Of a stretch of DNA of 64,000 bases, positions 19,091 through 29,861 are shown piece by piece; the first letter of the stretch is position 1; every line of letters begins with the position of its first letter. The translations under genes and the position numbers were made by a program. Origin of the DNA: Verrucomicrobiota bacterium (GTDB taxonomy: Bacteria; Verrucomicrobiota; Verrucomicrobiia; Opitutales; UBA953); assembly GCA_016871415.1 (NCBI GenBank), contig VHDL01000002.1, positions 109,390 through 173,389 of the forward strand. Reading direction: 5' to 3'. The notes under the pieces were generated by a model. That model was not told the DNA's origin. It ran no database searches and saw nothing but the letters and a program-made list of their open reading frames with translations.

Positions 19091-20359
19091 TCAGCGCACC
19101 AGGTCGTCGATGCGGGCGACGTAGACCTGCCGTCCGCCCTCCTCGTGCACGGAGTCGAAGCAGAAGGCCGTGCCAGCGCGGTTGGCGGACGGGTGCGTGT
19201 CGCATCGCCATTCCTTGCCCGCGATGGCGGGATCGGTCGGGTAGGCGCCGATCTCCACCTTGCGACCGGAGGGCACGTGGTAGAGGTAGGGCCGCTGGAC
19301 CTTGTCCGGTCCCTGCGGGTAGGTGTCATTGAGCACCCATTCGTTCCGCGTGTTCGGCACGTAGGTGTTGTGCCCGTTGGCCGTCATGACGTCCTTGCCC
19401 ACGACCTCCACGTGGTCGGAGAGGTCGCGGTAGAGGTAGAAGCGGTCACCGTGGGAGGGGTGCCACGCCCAGGCGAAGACGTGCCGCGGATCCCGCCAGA
19501 TGAAGTGCGAAGTCCCGCCGTTGGGGTCCATCACATGGACCCTTCCGCCGTCGAAGTCCATCGTGAGCGCCCGCGTGCGGAAGGCGGCCCGGTCGCCCGG
19601 GTTGCGCCAGCGGTGCAGGAAGAACAGGCGCGTGCCGTCCGTGTTGCAGAGCAGGTGGTTGAACCAGTGGACCGCGTCCGCCTTGGGCGCGGCGGTCTCC
19701 GGACCCGTGAAGGGCAGGGCGGCGGCCTGGGCGAAGGAGTAGACCAGCCGCTGCCGCCCGCTGGCGAGGTCCATCCGCCAGATGCCGCCGTCCTCCGGGG
19801 CCTTGCGGAGCTTCCAGATGTCACGGTCCGAACCCGTTGCGTAGCCGTAGCCCGGGCGCGTGACGTCGAGCCGCGCGAAGTCGGGCGCGAAGGCCATGCG
19901 TCCGTCGGGGCTGAACGTGTAGAACGGATGCGGCAGCGTGCGACGGCGGCCAGAGCGGACCTCGACCAGCCGCGTCACGAGGCGTCCGTCCTCGCGGTCA
20001 TTCCAGGCGACCGTGTCGTCGGCGCCCGGCACCCATTGCAGCATGCAGCCCTGCTGCCAGTTCCAGGCGGAAGTCGAGCCCAGCTCCGTCCATCGGTCGC
20101 CGTCCTCGAGGTCGACCATGCCGACCCGGATCGAGTCGGCGAGCGTCGGCGACCGGCCCTGGAAATCGACCTCGTTGGTGAGCAGCAGGCGGTCCTGCGG
20201 ATCGAAGAGAAGCTTGTCGTAGTAGCCGCGCCAGTGGAACTTCGGCCCCGAAGTCACGCGGCGCACGCGGACGGCCGGAGTGGAAGCGCAGCCGGGCAGG
20301 GCGGCGAGGCCCGCCAGCGCGCTGGCGGTGAGGAAGGAGCGACGGGGTACGGTTCGCAT
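19091..20359 (-). CDS. Tat-exported lipoprotein with predicted beta-propeller
   Basis: 422 residues. The N-terminus has a twin-arginine motif (RRSFLTAS), a hydrophobic core and a lipobox, LPGC (cysteine at about 24), so it is probably exported folded and lipid-anchored. The rest contains repeated Trp/Asp-rich strands such as WNWQQGCMLQW, FSPDGRMAFAPDF and NTDGTRLFFLHRW, a pattern like TolB or oligogalacturonide-lyase-type propellers. I do not recognise a specific enzyme. Substrate is unknown; carbohydrate handling is plausible only by analogy. It is a single gene with TlpA-type genes upstream on the same strand. Confidence 0.7.
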   Translation of the reverse strand: MRTVPRRSFLTASALAGLAALPGCASTPAVRVRRVTSGPKFHWRGYYDKLLFDPQDRLLLTNEVDFQGRSPTLADSIRVGMVDLEDGDRWTELGSTSAWNWQQGCMLQWVPGADDTVAWNDREDGRLVTRLVEVRSGRRRTLPHPFYTFSPDGRMAFAPDFARLDVTRPGYGYATGSDRDIWKLRKAPEDGGIWRMDLASGRQRLVYSFAQAAALPFTGPETAAPKADAVHWFNHLLCNTDGTRLFFLHRWRNPGDRAAFRTRALTMDFDGGRVHVMDPNGGTSHFIWRDPRHVFAWAWHPSHGDRFYLYRDLSDHVEVVGKDVMTANGHNTYVPNTRNEWVLNDTYPQGPDKVQRPYLYHVPSGRKVEIGAYPTDPAIAGKEWRCDTHPSANRAGTAFCFDSVHEEGGRQVYVARIDDLVR

Positions 20360-20406
20360 GGGGCGCCCTCATCCAAGAGGGCGACCGCTCCGAGGCAACA
20401 CCCGCC

Positions 20407-21522
20407 TCAGCGCAGCTCGTCCGGGATCGGGTCGGCCGGAGGCAGCTCACCTTTGCGCATCGAGTCGAGCGTCTCCTGCAGCTCCACCTTCAGCTGGGGC
20501 TCCTGGGCGCTCGTCACCGCGAGCTCCTGCAGGCGGAGCGCCTCCGCCTTGCGTCCCTGCAGCCAGCGCACCCGCGCGAGCGTGTCCAGTTTGTCGGGGT
20601 GCTTCTCCTGCGTGAGTTTCACCGCGCGTTCCGCGCAGCGGGCGGCGAGGGCGAGATTGGGCTTGGCGAGGAAGACCGGGTGGGTGACGAGGTCCCAGGC
20701 CACCTCGTTCTGCGTCTCGGCGTCATCGGCCTCGTCCTCGGCGTGCTTCTCCAGCAGCCGGTAGCTGGGATAGGGGTCGCCGCGTCCCAGGGCGATGCGG
20801 GCGCCGACGGATTCGAGCATCTCCTTGCGCTCGACCGGGGGCAGCACGCCGGCGGCCTCCGGCAGGGCGCGTTCGGCGGCGTCCCAGTCCTTGCGGGCGA
20901 GGGCGCGCGCGAGCGCGTTGAGTTTCTCCTGCAGCCGGGCGATCTCCGCGGATTCGTCGTCCAGTCCGGGCAGCTTCGGCGTCGGCATCGGCGCGGGCGC
21001 GGAGGCCGATGAGGCGGACGGGATATGGGTGCCGGTGATGACGTCTCCGAGCAGCTGCTCGGTGATCTCCATCGGGTGCCCGGACCACGCGACCTTGCCG
21101 TCCTGCACGATGAACGCGTGAGGGATGCCCTGCACGCCCGCGGCCTCGAGCCAGGCCTTGACGAAGGCCTCGCCGCCGATGGCTACGCGGTAGCCCATCG
21201 CGGCCCCCTGCTTCTTCACGAAATCCTTGGCACGCTGCCGGCCGGCCGCGTCGCGCTCTGCCTCCCAGACGTTGACGCCGACCACGGTCACGCCGCGCCG
21301 CGACATCTTCTCGTGCAGCGACTGCAGGTGGGGAATCGCCTTCACGCAGGGGCCGCACCAGCTGGCCCAGCATTCGACGACGTAAGTCTCGCCCTTGCGG
21401 AACTCCTTCACCGGGTCGCCTTGGAGCATCAACTCCGGGCGAACGGAAGGGGCCGCGTCGCCCACCTTGAGTTCGGCACCGCCGAGCGTGGCGGCCAGGA
21501 GCAGGGCGAGCAGCGTGCGCAT
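20407..21522 (-). CDS. TlpA-like thioredoxin with C-terminal TPR-like region
   Basis: 371 residues from ATG at 21522, where a signal peptide begins (MRTLLALLLAATLGGA); the upstream in-frame extension is not signal-like. The thioredoxin domain has WASWCGPC with redox cysteines C56 and C59 and the cis-proline region GIPHAFIVQDG. After a Pro/Ala linker (about 190-205), a helical TPR-like region of about 170 residues follows. It is probably a periplasmic thiol-disulfide or redox-relay protein with a protein-binding tail. The next gene upstream encodes a shorter paralogue. Confidence 0.85.
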   Translation of the reverse strand: MRTLLALLLAATLGGAELKVGDAAPSVRPELMLQGDPVKEFRKGETYVVECWASWCGPCVKAIPHLQSLHEKMSRRGVTVVGVNVWEAERDAAGRQRAKDFVKKQGAAMGYRVAIGGEAFVKAWLEAAGVQGIPHAFIVQDGKVAWSGHPMEITEQLLGDVITGTHIPSASSASAPAPMPTPKLPGLDDESAEIARLQEKLNALARALARKDWDAAERALPEAAGVLPPVERKEMLESVGARIALGRGDPYPSYRLLEKHAEDEADDAETQNEVAWDLVTHPVFLAKPNLALAARCAERAVKLTQEKHPDKLDTLARVRWLQGRKAEALRLQELAVTSAQEPQLKVELQETLDSMRKGELPPADPIPDELR

Positions 21523-21568
21523 GGGACTCACTCTGTCCGTGCGCCGCGAACTCTCAACCCCCAAGCCC

Positions 21569-22093
21569 TCATTTCTTGGCCGGGGCGGGGTCGGCGGACT
21601 TGGCCTCCTCGATGAGGCCGGCGATCTTGTCCGCGGTCAGATTCATGGGGTGTCCGATGTAGGCGACCTTGCCGCCCGCCACCACGAAGGAGCAGGGGAT
21701 GCCGCCCTGGCCCGCGGCGGTCAGCCAGGCCTTGCCGACGGAGCCATTGGTGTCCTTGGCCACTGAATAGTCCATCTTCTTGCCCAGCTTGCGAACGAAG
21801 GCGTCGGCCTCCTCGACCCCCCTCGACACATGCACGCCCACGACCGTCACGCCCTTGTCCTTGAGCTTGGCCTGCAGCTCGGTGAGGTGCGGGATGGATT
21901 CCACGCAGGGCGGGCACCAGGTCGCCCAGAATTCGATGACGTAGGTCTTCTTCGGGTCGAGCGACGCGACGCGTTCACCCTTGATCCAGGCGGAGGGCAG
22001 CTTGGTTGGGGCCTTGTCGCCGACCTCGAGCTTGTCGGCCGCGAGGGAGACCAAGGGTGAGAGGGTGAGCAGCAGGGCGGAAAGGAGGCGCAT
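21569..22093 (-). CDS. TlpA-family thiol-disulfide protein
   Basis: 174 residues with a signal peptide (cleavage near residue 19). The TlpA/ResA-type domain contains WATWCPPC (C60, C63), followed by GIPCSFVVAGGKV, where an extra cysteine sits just before the cis-proline loop. It should reduce or exchange disulfides outside the cytoplasm, for instance during cytochrome maturation, but no cytochrome gene is nearby. It is the shorter paralogue of the protein encoded next downstream, 46 bases away, and probably shares its transcript. Confidence 0.87.
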   Translation of the reverse strand: MRLLSALLLTLSPLVSLAADKLEVGDKAPTKLPSAWIKGERVASLDPKKTYVIEFWATWCPPCVESIPHLTELQAKLKDKGVTVVGVHVSRGVEEADAFVRKLGKKMDYSVAKDTNGSVGKAWLTAAGQGGIPCSFVVAGGKVAYIGHPMNLTADKIAGLIEEAKSADPAPAKK

Positions 22094-22160
22094 GTCGTCA
22101 TCGTGCCGGACCGCGCCGTGCCCTCAACCCGTAAATCGTTCGTCGCCGGCCCTGGCCGCC

Positions 22161-24320
<2,160 letters not shown>

Positions 24321-24332
24321 GGGCGGGGCAGT

Positions 24333-24346
24333 GAAGTTGAAACTTC
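24333..24346. promoter_or_regulatory. Palindrome upstream of acs
   Basis: GAAGTT and AACTTC separated by two bases form a perfect 14-base palindrome, 12 bases before the longer acs start. It could be a repressor or activator site or a short leader hairpin. No regulator gene is adjacent, and no match to a known operator is claimed. Confidence 0.3.
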
Positions 24347-24389
24347 CGACCCTCCTTTGGGCAACACAAACCCCTTCACGGCGGGCCCT

Positions 24390-25040
24390 TCAGGCCTCGG
24401 ACAGGAGGTCGCCGAAGCCGTCGACCACCCTGACGCCCAGGCCCTCGAGACGGTCCCGGTGCTGGTGGCCGTGGGCCACGAGCACGCAGTCCACCCCCAT
24501 GGCCGCCGCGGCCTCGGCGTCGTGCGCGGTGTCTCCGACGTAGATCACGTCGGCGCACTCCACCGGAAGGCCCTCGAGGTGGGTCCGCGCGCGCTCCTCC
24601 TTGCTCCTCGCATGGATGTCGTGTCCGCCGCAGACCCGCAGCAGCCGGGCGTGGAGTCCGAAGTGGCGCAGGGTCGAATCGAGGAGGCCCCGTTCGTAGG
24701 CGGACAGTACGGAATGCGTCAGTCCGCTCCGCGAGAGCGCGTCGAGCAGGGTCTCCGCGCCGTCGTGCAGCCGGCACTCGTGCTTGCGCGTCTCGTAGGC
24801 CGCCATGAAGCGGACCGACATCGCCCGGAACGAGCCCTCGTCCGGCGTGAGGCCGATCGCCTGGTAGACCCTGATCACGGGGAACTCGAAGATGCGCCGG
24901 TAGCGCATGGGATCGACGGGCGGATGGCCGTCCTCGCGCAGGAGGAGGTTGAGCGACTCGCAGCAGAGCCAGGTGTCGTCAAGCAGCGTGCCGTTCCAGT
25001 CCCAGACGGCGTGCCGATAGGCTGAGAGCGGCTTACGCAT
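24390..25040 (-). CDS. HAD-superfamily hydrolase, phosphoglycolate-phosphatase-like
   Basis: 216 residues. HAD motif I is DWNGTLLDD with the nucleophile at D14; the second Asp of the usual DxD is Asn16, a variant seen in some family members that may lower or change activity. A helical cap follows, then motif II in SAYERG, a basic residue near EER, and motif IV in GDTAHD. It resembles Gph-type phosphatases, but the substrate is unknown. Its start overlaps the end of the DUF2071 gene by eight bases, so it belongs to a three-gene unit. Confidence 0.82.
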   Translation of the reverse strand: MRKPLSAYRHAVWDWNGTLLDDTWLCCESLNLLLREDGHPPVDPMRYRRIFEFPVIRVYQAIGLTPDEGSFRAMSVRFMAAYETRKHECRLHDGAETLLDALSRSGLTHSVLSAYERGLLDSTLRHFGLHARLLRVCGGHDIHARSKEERARTHLEGLPVECADVIYVGDTAHDAEAAAAMGVDCVLVAHGHQHRDRLEGLGVRVVDGFGDLLSEA

Positions 25041-25761
25041 GGACGTCCTCTAGGGCGCCCGCCCGCACGTCGACGCCCTCGCAGCAGTGGACAAAGGCCG
25101 GCGCCAGATGCCGATCGAAGCCGCTGAGGCCATCCCAGCGCATCGGCGCGCACGCGTCCTCGTGCTCGAACGCCGCGCGCGCGACCCGGTAGGGTCCGTG
25201 GGCGACGCGCCCCCGCATGAGCCGGCCGTCCCTGATGGAATAGAAGGCGTAGCGTTCGCAGAGATGATGCGTGAGCGAGCCCGTGACGGCCTCCGCGGCG
25301 GGACCATCGGGTCGCCAGGCATAACGTGCCACGCCGTCGCGACCGCGGCGACGGCAGGTGAGCGTCCGGCCGGCCGCGTCGTCCGACCATGCCATGTCGG
25401 CGTTGAAATACGGCAGGCCGAAGAACCGGCGGGCGATGCTGACCGCGGGCTGGCGGTCGCAGTCGAGCGACAGGAACCACACGCCCGGAGCGCCGGAACG
25501 GTCCCGGACGTAGAGCCGGACGTTCAGCTCCGAGAACCAGGAGAGCCAGGGAAGGGCGGGGAGGAAGGCCGGCCGCACCGCCTCCATCCGGAACCCGACC
25601 AGACCGACGTGCGCGCGGCCCTCATGCAGGTCGAGCGTCAGCTCCGGGGGCAGCGCGGCCGAGGCCGCGACGGGGTCGATTTCCCAGTGCGCGAAGAACA
25701 GGCCCCTCCAGCGCTGACGCATCACGGTCCTTCCGGGCAGGCTGCGTCCGTCGGGGCTCAT
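25033..25761 (-). CDS. DUF2071-family protein
   Basis: 242 residues from ATG at 25761, overlapping the stop of the upstream gene (ATGA). The longer open frame to 25974 is a shadow. The features MRQRWRGLFFAHWEIDP, VGLVGFRM, FNVRLYVR-like ELNVRLYVRD, GVWFLSLDCDR and the FFGLPYFNADM segment match the DUF2071 (YqjF) family, predicted beta-rich acetoacetate-decarboxylase-like proteins of unknown function. No signal peptide is visible. It is placed between a secreted protein and a HAD hydrolase, overlapping both. Confidence 0.85.
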   Translation of the reverse strand: MSPDGRSLPGRTVMRQRWRGLFFAHWEIDPVAASAALPPELTLDLHEGRAHVGLVGFRMEAVRPAFLPALPWLSWFSELNVRLYVRDRSGAPGVWFLSLDCDRQPAVSIARRFFGLPYFNADMAWSDDAAGRTLTCRRRGRDGVARYAWRPDGPAAEAVTGSLTHHLCERYAFYSIRDGRLMRGRVAHGPYRVARAAFEHEDACAPMRWDGLSGFDRHLAPAFVHCCEGVDVRAGALEDVHA

Positions 25762-26864
25762 TGGGTCCGGAAGGCCGCCTCCGAGAGGTCGGCCTGGTAG
25801 AGCACCTGGTTGTAATCCCAGCGCGGCGTCGGCCGTCGGTTGCCGGAGAGCGTTGCGGTGTAGGTGCCCTTGAAGAGGATGACCGGCGAGACGGCGCGGA
25901 AGAACTCCGCCAGCAGTCGCGGGTTGTAGAACGTGTGGTCGTCGTGCGTGGCGACCTTGACCGCGCAGCCCCACGGTCCCAGCGGCGAGTCGGCCTGCGT
26001 AATCCAGACCTCGCCGAGCGCCGACGGCTTGCCGTCACGCTCAACGAACACCGCAATCCAGCGCTTCAGCCAAGGATGCCAGGCGATGCTGCCGGTGTGC
26101 GGGCGCATCGCCGTGCTGCCCGCGGACGGCACCGACTTCGGCGGCCGAATGACCTCCCATCGTGAGCGGTCGGTCCAGCCCTCATAGGAATCGGGGCAGC
26201 GCAGCGTCGGGAACGGATTGCAGAACAGCACCCAGCGACGGCCTTCGCCGTCCGTCCATCGCACCGGATGCCCTTCACGCAGCGGAGGGATTGCGTCGTC
26301 CTCGCCCTGCTTGGCCCAGAGCGTGCCGGTCGTGCGGAACTCCTCCTTGGATTCGTCCCATTCCGCCGCGTCGTGGCGGTAGGCCTTGAGGAAATTGCGG
26401 ATCTTCGCGGCCACCGCGACCAGACGTGCCCAGCCTTTCGCGTCGGTCAGTGACACCATGCCCGTGGTCCAGGTGGGCCCGTCTCCCGGCAGGCGGCAGG
26501 CCCCTCGCGGCGCCGTCTGCCCACCCTTTGGCTCGGTGAAATGCGCGTAACGGAAGTCCAGCGGGGGGCGATCGCACGGCGCGGCGTCGAGGGGCGTCCG
26601 CACGCCCGCGTAGCCGAAGCCGTCGGCCTTAACGCCGTGGCCGTGCCCGATGACCTCGAACCAGCACTCCTTGCCCTCGGCCTCGGGTATGTCGGCGGCA
26701 ATCAGGCCAGCGTTGTCGGAGACCAGCCGCAGCCCGTGCGTCGTGCGCAGCTCCACCCCGGGCACCGGCCATCCGTCCTCGCGGTCCACTGCCTCGACGC
26801 GCACGGGCGCGGCCGCGAGCGTGGCCTGGAGCAGGCAGAGGAGGGTCGCGCGTGCGGACGGCAC
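25758..26864 (-). CDS. Secreted hypothetical protein, possible propeller fold
   Basis: 368 residues from GTG at 26864, with a signal peptide ending near residue 18. Residues 20-60 look like a carboxypeptidase-regulatory-like beta sandwich (VEAVDREDGWPVPGVELRT), and the rest has Trp-rich strands and the segment DDHTFYNPRLLAEFF. That segment is reminiscent of DUF4185-like or five-bladed glycan-active propellers, but I cannot confirm a family. It is the first gene of a three-gene overlapping unit with DUF2071 and a HAD hydrolase, and it diverges from hisN. Confidence 0.65.
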   Translation of the reverse strand: MPSARATLLCLLQATLAAAPVRVEAVDREDGWPVPGVELRTTHGLRLVSDNAGLIAADIPEAEGKECWFEVIGHGHGVKADGFGYAGVRTPLDAAPCDRPPLDFRYAHFTEPKGGQTAPRGACRLPGDGPTWTTGMVSLTDAKGWARLVAVAAKIRNFLKAYRHDAAEWDESKEEFRTTGTLWAKQGEDDAIPPLREGHPVRWTDGEGRRWVLFCNPFPTLRCPDSYEGWTDRSRWEVIRPPKSVPSAGSTAMRPHTGSIAWHPWLKRWIAVFVERDGKPSALGEVWITQADSPLGPWGCAVKVATHDDHTFYNPRLLAEFFRAVSPVILFKGTYTATLSGNRRPTPRWDYNQVLYQADLSEAAFRTQ

Positions 26865-26953
26865 GCCGCAATATCCTTACGACCTGCCGTCGCATCAAGC
26901 CGTCCGTCGGCTTTTCGCTTGGAGGAAGCCCTCCGCCGCCTTACCCGTAGCCC

Positions 26954-27727
26954 ATGTTGCCGGAATCCAGCCTCAGGGAGCTCAAGGCCTTCGCCGCCCG
27001 GTTGGCGGACGTCGCCGGCGAGGTCATCCGGGAGGCCCACGCCCGCGTCGAGACCGAGGTCGAGACCAAGTCCGACGGCACCCCCGTCACCCTAGCGGAC
27101 AAGGAGGCCGAGTGGCGCATGCGCGAACTCATCGCGCGTGAGCACCCTTCGCACGGCGTCCTCGGCGAGGAATTCGGCGAGGACCGCCCCAGCGCCGAGT
27201 TCTGCTGGGTCCTCGACCCCATCGACGGCACCCGGTCCTTCCTCTCCCGCGTTCCGCTCTACGTCACCCTCGTCGGCCTGCGTCATCAGGGCCGGCCCGT
27301 CCTCGGTCTCATCGACCAGCCCGTGCTACGCGAACGCGTCATCGGCGACAACCGCACCTGCGAACTCAACGGCCGGCCCGTGCGCGCGGCCGAGGCGGCC
27401 CTGAGGGATGCCGTCGTCGTCTCCACCGACCTCGACAACGTGCGTCGCCTGCACAAGGACGTCCGCTGGTCGCGGCTCGCCGACTCCGTCTCGCACGTGC
27501 GCACCTGGGGCGACGGCTACGGGCACCTGATGGTGGCCGCCGGTCGCGCCCACGTCATGGCCGATCCCGTGATGAATCCTTGGGACCTTGTGCCCGTGCT
27601 GCCCGTGCTCCGCGGCGCCGGCGCGGTCGTCACCGACTGGAACGGCGGCGATCCGCTCGCTACCGGACACGTCATCGCGGCGGCGCCGAAGCTGCATGCG
27701 GCCGTCATGGCCGCCCTGCGCAACTGA
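26954..27727 (+). CDS. hisN: Inositol-monophosphatase-family phosphatase, likely histidinol-phosphatase
   Basis: 257 residues. It carries the IMPase metal-binding motifs: Glu in GEEFGED, then VLDPIDGTRSF, and a C-terminal WDLVPVLPVLRGAGA with the third Asp. It could hydrolyse inositol phosphate or PAP, but the hisD gene converges on it with no gap and hisA lies in the same block. That favours the HisN-type histidinol-phosphate phosphatase, which fills the eighth step of histidine synthesis when no HisB phosphatase exists. The start is ATG at 26954. A short GC-rich hairpin lies 40-60 bases upstream. Confidence 0.82.
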   Translation: MLPESSLRELKAFAARLADVAGEVIREAHARVETEVETKSDGTPVTLADKEAEWRMRELIAREHPSHGVLGEEFGEDRPSAEFCWVLDPIDGTRSFLSRVPLYVTLVGLRHQGRPVLGLIDQPVLRERVIGDNRTCELNGRPVRAAEAALRDAVVVSTDLDNVRRLHKDVRWSRLADSVSHVRTWGDGYGHLMVAAGRAHVMADPVMNPWDLVPVLPVLRGAGAVVTDWNGGDPLATGHVIAAAPKLHAAVMAALRN

Positions 27728-29026
27728 TCAGCGGCCCAGACGGACCTTGAGCGAGCGTCCGTGGGCGTCGAGGCTCTCCATTCCGGAGAACGCCTCGACC
27801 ACGGCGGCCGCGCGGCGGAGCGAAGCACGGTCGTAGCGGACCAGGCTCGTGCGTCGCAGGAAGTCCGTGACCCGCAGTCCGCTGAAGAAGCGGCCCGTGC
27901 CTCCCGTCGGCAGCGTGTGGCTGGGTCCGGCGGTGAAGTCGCCGAGCACCGTGGGTGAGAGCGGCCCGAGCAGCATCGCCCCGGCGGTGGTGATCTTCTT
28001 GGCCAGACGGCGTTCGGCGGCGGGACGCACCATCAGCTGGAGGTGTTCCGGGGCGACCAAGTTGGCCGCCTCCGCGGCGTCGGCCGCGCGGCGCACCAGG
28101 ATGACGCAGAGCGACTTCTCGAGCGCGCGGACCACCTTGGCTCCGTGGCGGAGTGATTCCGACTGCCTGCGGGCCTCCCGCAGGACGCGGTCGGCGTAGG
28201 CGCGCGATTCGGCCACCAGGTAGAGCTTCTCCTTGCCGCTGCCGTGCTCGGCCTGCGCGCAGAGGTCGGCCGCGACCCAGTCGGCGCGGGCCTTCGCGTC
28301 GGCGATGACCATGACCTCGGACGGACCGGGCAGCAGGTCGACGCCGACCGCGCCGAACAGCTGGCGCTTCGCTTCCGTGACGAAGGCGTTGCCGGGACCG
28401 AAGACCTTGTCGACTGCGCGGACCGTGCGCGTGCCGAAGGCGAGCGCGGCGACCGCCTGGGCGCCGCCGACCGCGTAGACTTCGCGGACACCGCAGAGGT
28501 GCAGCGCCGCGAGGATGTCGGGGTTGATGCGTCCGTCGGGGCCCGGAGGCGTGCAGGCGCAGACCTCAGGTACGCCGGCCACCTTGGCGGGCAGCGCCGT
28601 CATCAGCACCGTCGAGACGAGCGGCACCTGGCCGCCGGGCACGTAGAGCCCGCAGCGGCGGATGGGCAGGTGGCGTTCGCCGACCGTGGCGCCGTGCGGG
28701 TTGCGCGCCGTCCAGGACATGGGGAGGGTGCGGCGGTGGAAGTCCAAGACGCAGCGGGCGGCCTCCTCGAAGGCGCGTCGCTTGGCGGCGGGCAGGGCGC
28801 GGGCGGCGCGGGCGAGCTCGGCGGGCGGAATCCGCATCCCAGCCGCCGTGAGCTTCACGCGGTCGAACTTCGCCGTGCAGTCGAGGACCGCCGCATCGCC
28901 GCGGCGGCGCACGTCGGCGACGATGCCGGCGACCGCGCGGCCGACCTCCGAGGACGCGTCGCCGCTTCCGACGAAAGACCGGAGACGGGCGGAGAAGTCC
29001 CGTGCGTTGGCGCGCAGCACCAGCAT
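27728..29026 (-). CDS. hisD: Histidinol dehydrogenase
   Basis: 432 residues, standard length. It oxidises histidinol to histidine in two NAD-dependent, zinc-assisted steps. The family pattern is clear: YVPGGQVPLVSTVLM, the PGNAFVTEAKR segment, GPSEVMVIAD and the zinc-region motif AQAEHGSGKEKL, ending with GPSHTLPTGG. It follows the LolA-like gene by 2 bases on the minus strand and ends directly against hisN. It probably shares a transcript with hisA and the LolA-like gene, though a palindrome separates hisA from them. Confidence 0.95.
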   Translation of the reverse strand: MLVLRANARDFSARLRSFVGSGDASSEVGRAVAGIVADVRRRGDAAVLDCTAKFDRVKLTAAGMRIPPAELARAARALPAAKRRAFEEAARCVLDFHRRTLPMSWTARNPHGATVGERHLPIRRCGLYVPGGQVPLVSTVLMTALPAKVAGVPEVCACTPPGPDGRINPDILAALHLCGVREVYAVGGAQAVAALAFGTRTVRAVDKVFGPGNAFVTEAKRQLFGAVGVDLLPGPSEVMVIADAKARADWVAADLCAQAEHGSGKEKLYLVAESRAYADRVLREARRQSESLRHGAKVVRALEKSLCVILVRRAADAAEAANLVAPEHLQLMVRPAAERRLAKKITTAGAMLLGPLSPTVLGDFTAGPSHTLPTGGTGRFFSGLRVTDFLRRTSLVRYDRASLRRAAAVVEAFSGMESLDAHGRSLKVRLGR

Positions 29027-29028
29027 GT

Positions 29029-29784
29029 TCAGCGCTGCGGGAAGGCGAAGGCCTCCTCGGGGATCTCCGGATTCACCGCGACCTTCTCATAGGTGATTTC
29101 GGCGACCTTCTCTTCGCCTAGGAAGAGCTTCTCCTTCTTGGGGAAGGCGAGGCCCTCGACCCATTGGATCTCCTCGATCTGCTGACGGAGCACCTTGCCG
29201 TCGGGCTGGAAGTAGTCGGTGGCGGCCAGCTGGTAGCTTTGGGCGTCGAAGTGGCGTACCAGGCGGAAGCCGCTCCTGTAGGCGTATTCGACCGAGACGG
29301 TCTTGCGTCCGCCGACGTTGCCTTCGCCCTTGTAGGAGGCGGTCCCGGCGGCGGGGTCGGGGGCGGCGAAGAAGCCCAGGTCATTGGAGGCCATGTCACG
29401 CAGGCGCGCCACCTCCTCGAAACGGATGATGCCCACCGCGGCGCGGGAGCCGGGGGCGGTCATGTCGCGCTGGGCCGTCCACCCCTCGAGCCCGTTGGTC
29501 GTCTGGATAACCTCCGCGGAATAATCTGGGTTATAGTTGAGCTGTCGGCGGCGGTATGGGGGCGCGATCTGCAGCACGACCAGGCCGCCGGCCTTGCCGT
29601 CCTTGTCGACGGACTTGATTTCGAAGTGGAGCGACGTCACGCGTTCGAGGTACTTGGGCTCCTTCGAGGCGGCCGTGCGCGCCTTGGAGATGATTTCGTC
29701 GGCCGGCTTGGGGTCGAGCTTGAGCGTCTGCGCCGGGAGGACGGCGGCGAGCGCGAGGACGGCGAGGGTGCGTAGCGGGTCCAT
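29029..29784 (-). CDS. LolA-like secreted protein
   Basis: 251 residues from ATG at 29784, where a signal peptide begins (MDPLRTLAVLALAAVLPAQ). The mature part is beta-rich with a LolA/LppX-type layout: a first block on lipoprotein-like residues (ERVTSLHFEIKSVDKDG), then QIAPPYRRRQ, and a late segment with EEIQWVEGLAFPKK. Related proteins carry lipids or lipoproteins in the periplasm. It is encoded between hisA and hisD, an odd place for an envelope protein, with 2 bases to hisD. The specific cargo is unknown. Confidence 0.7.
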   Translation of the reverse strand: MDPLRTLAVLALAAVLPAQTLKLDPKPADEIISKARTAASKEPKYLERVTSLHFEIKSVDKDGKAGGLVVLQIAPPYRRRQLNYNPDYSAEVIQTTNGLEGWTAQRDMTAPGSRAAVGIIRFEEVARLRDMASNDLGFFAAPDPAAGTASYKGEGNVGGRKTVSVEYAYRSGFRLVRHFDAQSYQLAATDYFQPDGKVLRQQIEEIQWVEGLAFPKKEKLFLGEEKVAEITYEKVAVNPEIPEEAFAFPQR

Positions 29785-29831
29785 GGGAGGGTCGAAGGTG
29801 CCTACCATGGCGGGATTTGGCAAGCCTGCGG

Positions 29832-29853
29832 GCGGGCGTCAGCCCCGCTTACC
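29832..29853 (-). repeat. GC-rich hairpin between hisA and the LolA-like gene
   Basis: On the minus strand a GGTAA head is followed by GCGGGGC, loop TGAC and GCCCGC, a 6-bp stem with one bulged G. It lacks a T-run. It may be another palindromic repeat or a processing stem within the his block. Evidence for kinship with the 1531 and 1630 palindromes is weak. Confidence 0.3.
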
Positions 29854-29861
29854 GGCCCGTT

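Noticed and set aside
26897..26915. Terminator-like hairpin (AAGCCG, CGGCTTTT) in the hisN upstream region
   Set aside because: It lies between divergent genes with no plus-strand gene ending before it, so a terminator role is not supported; it may be a leader stem.
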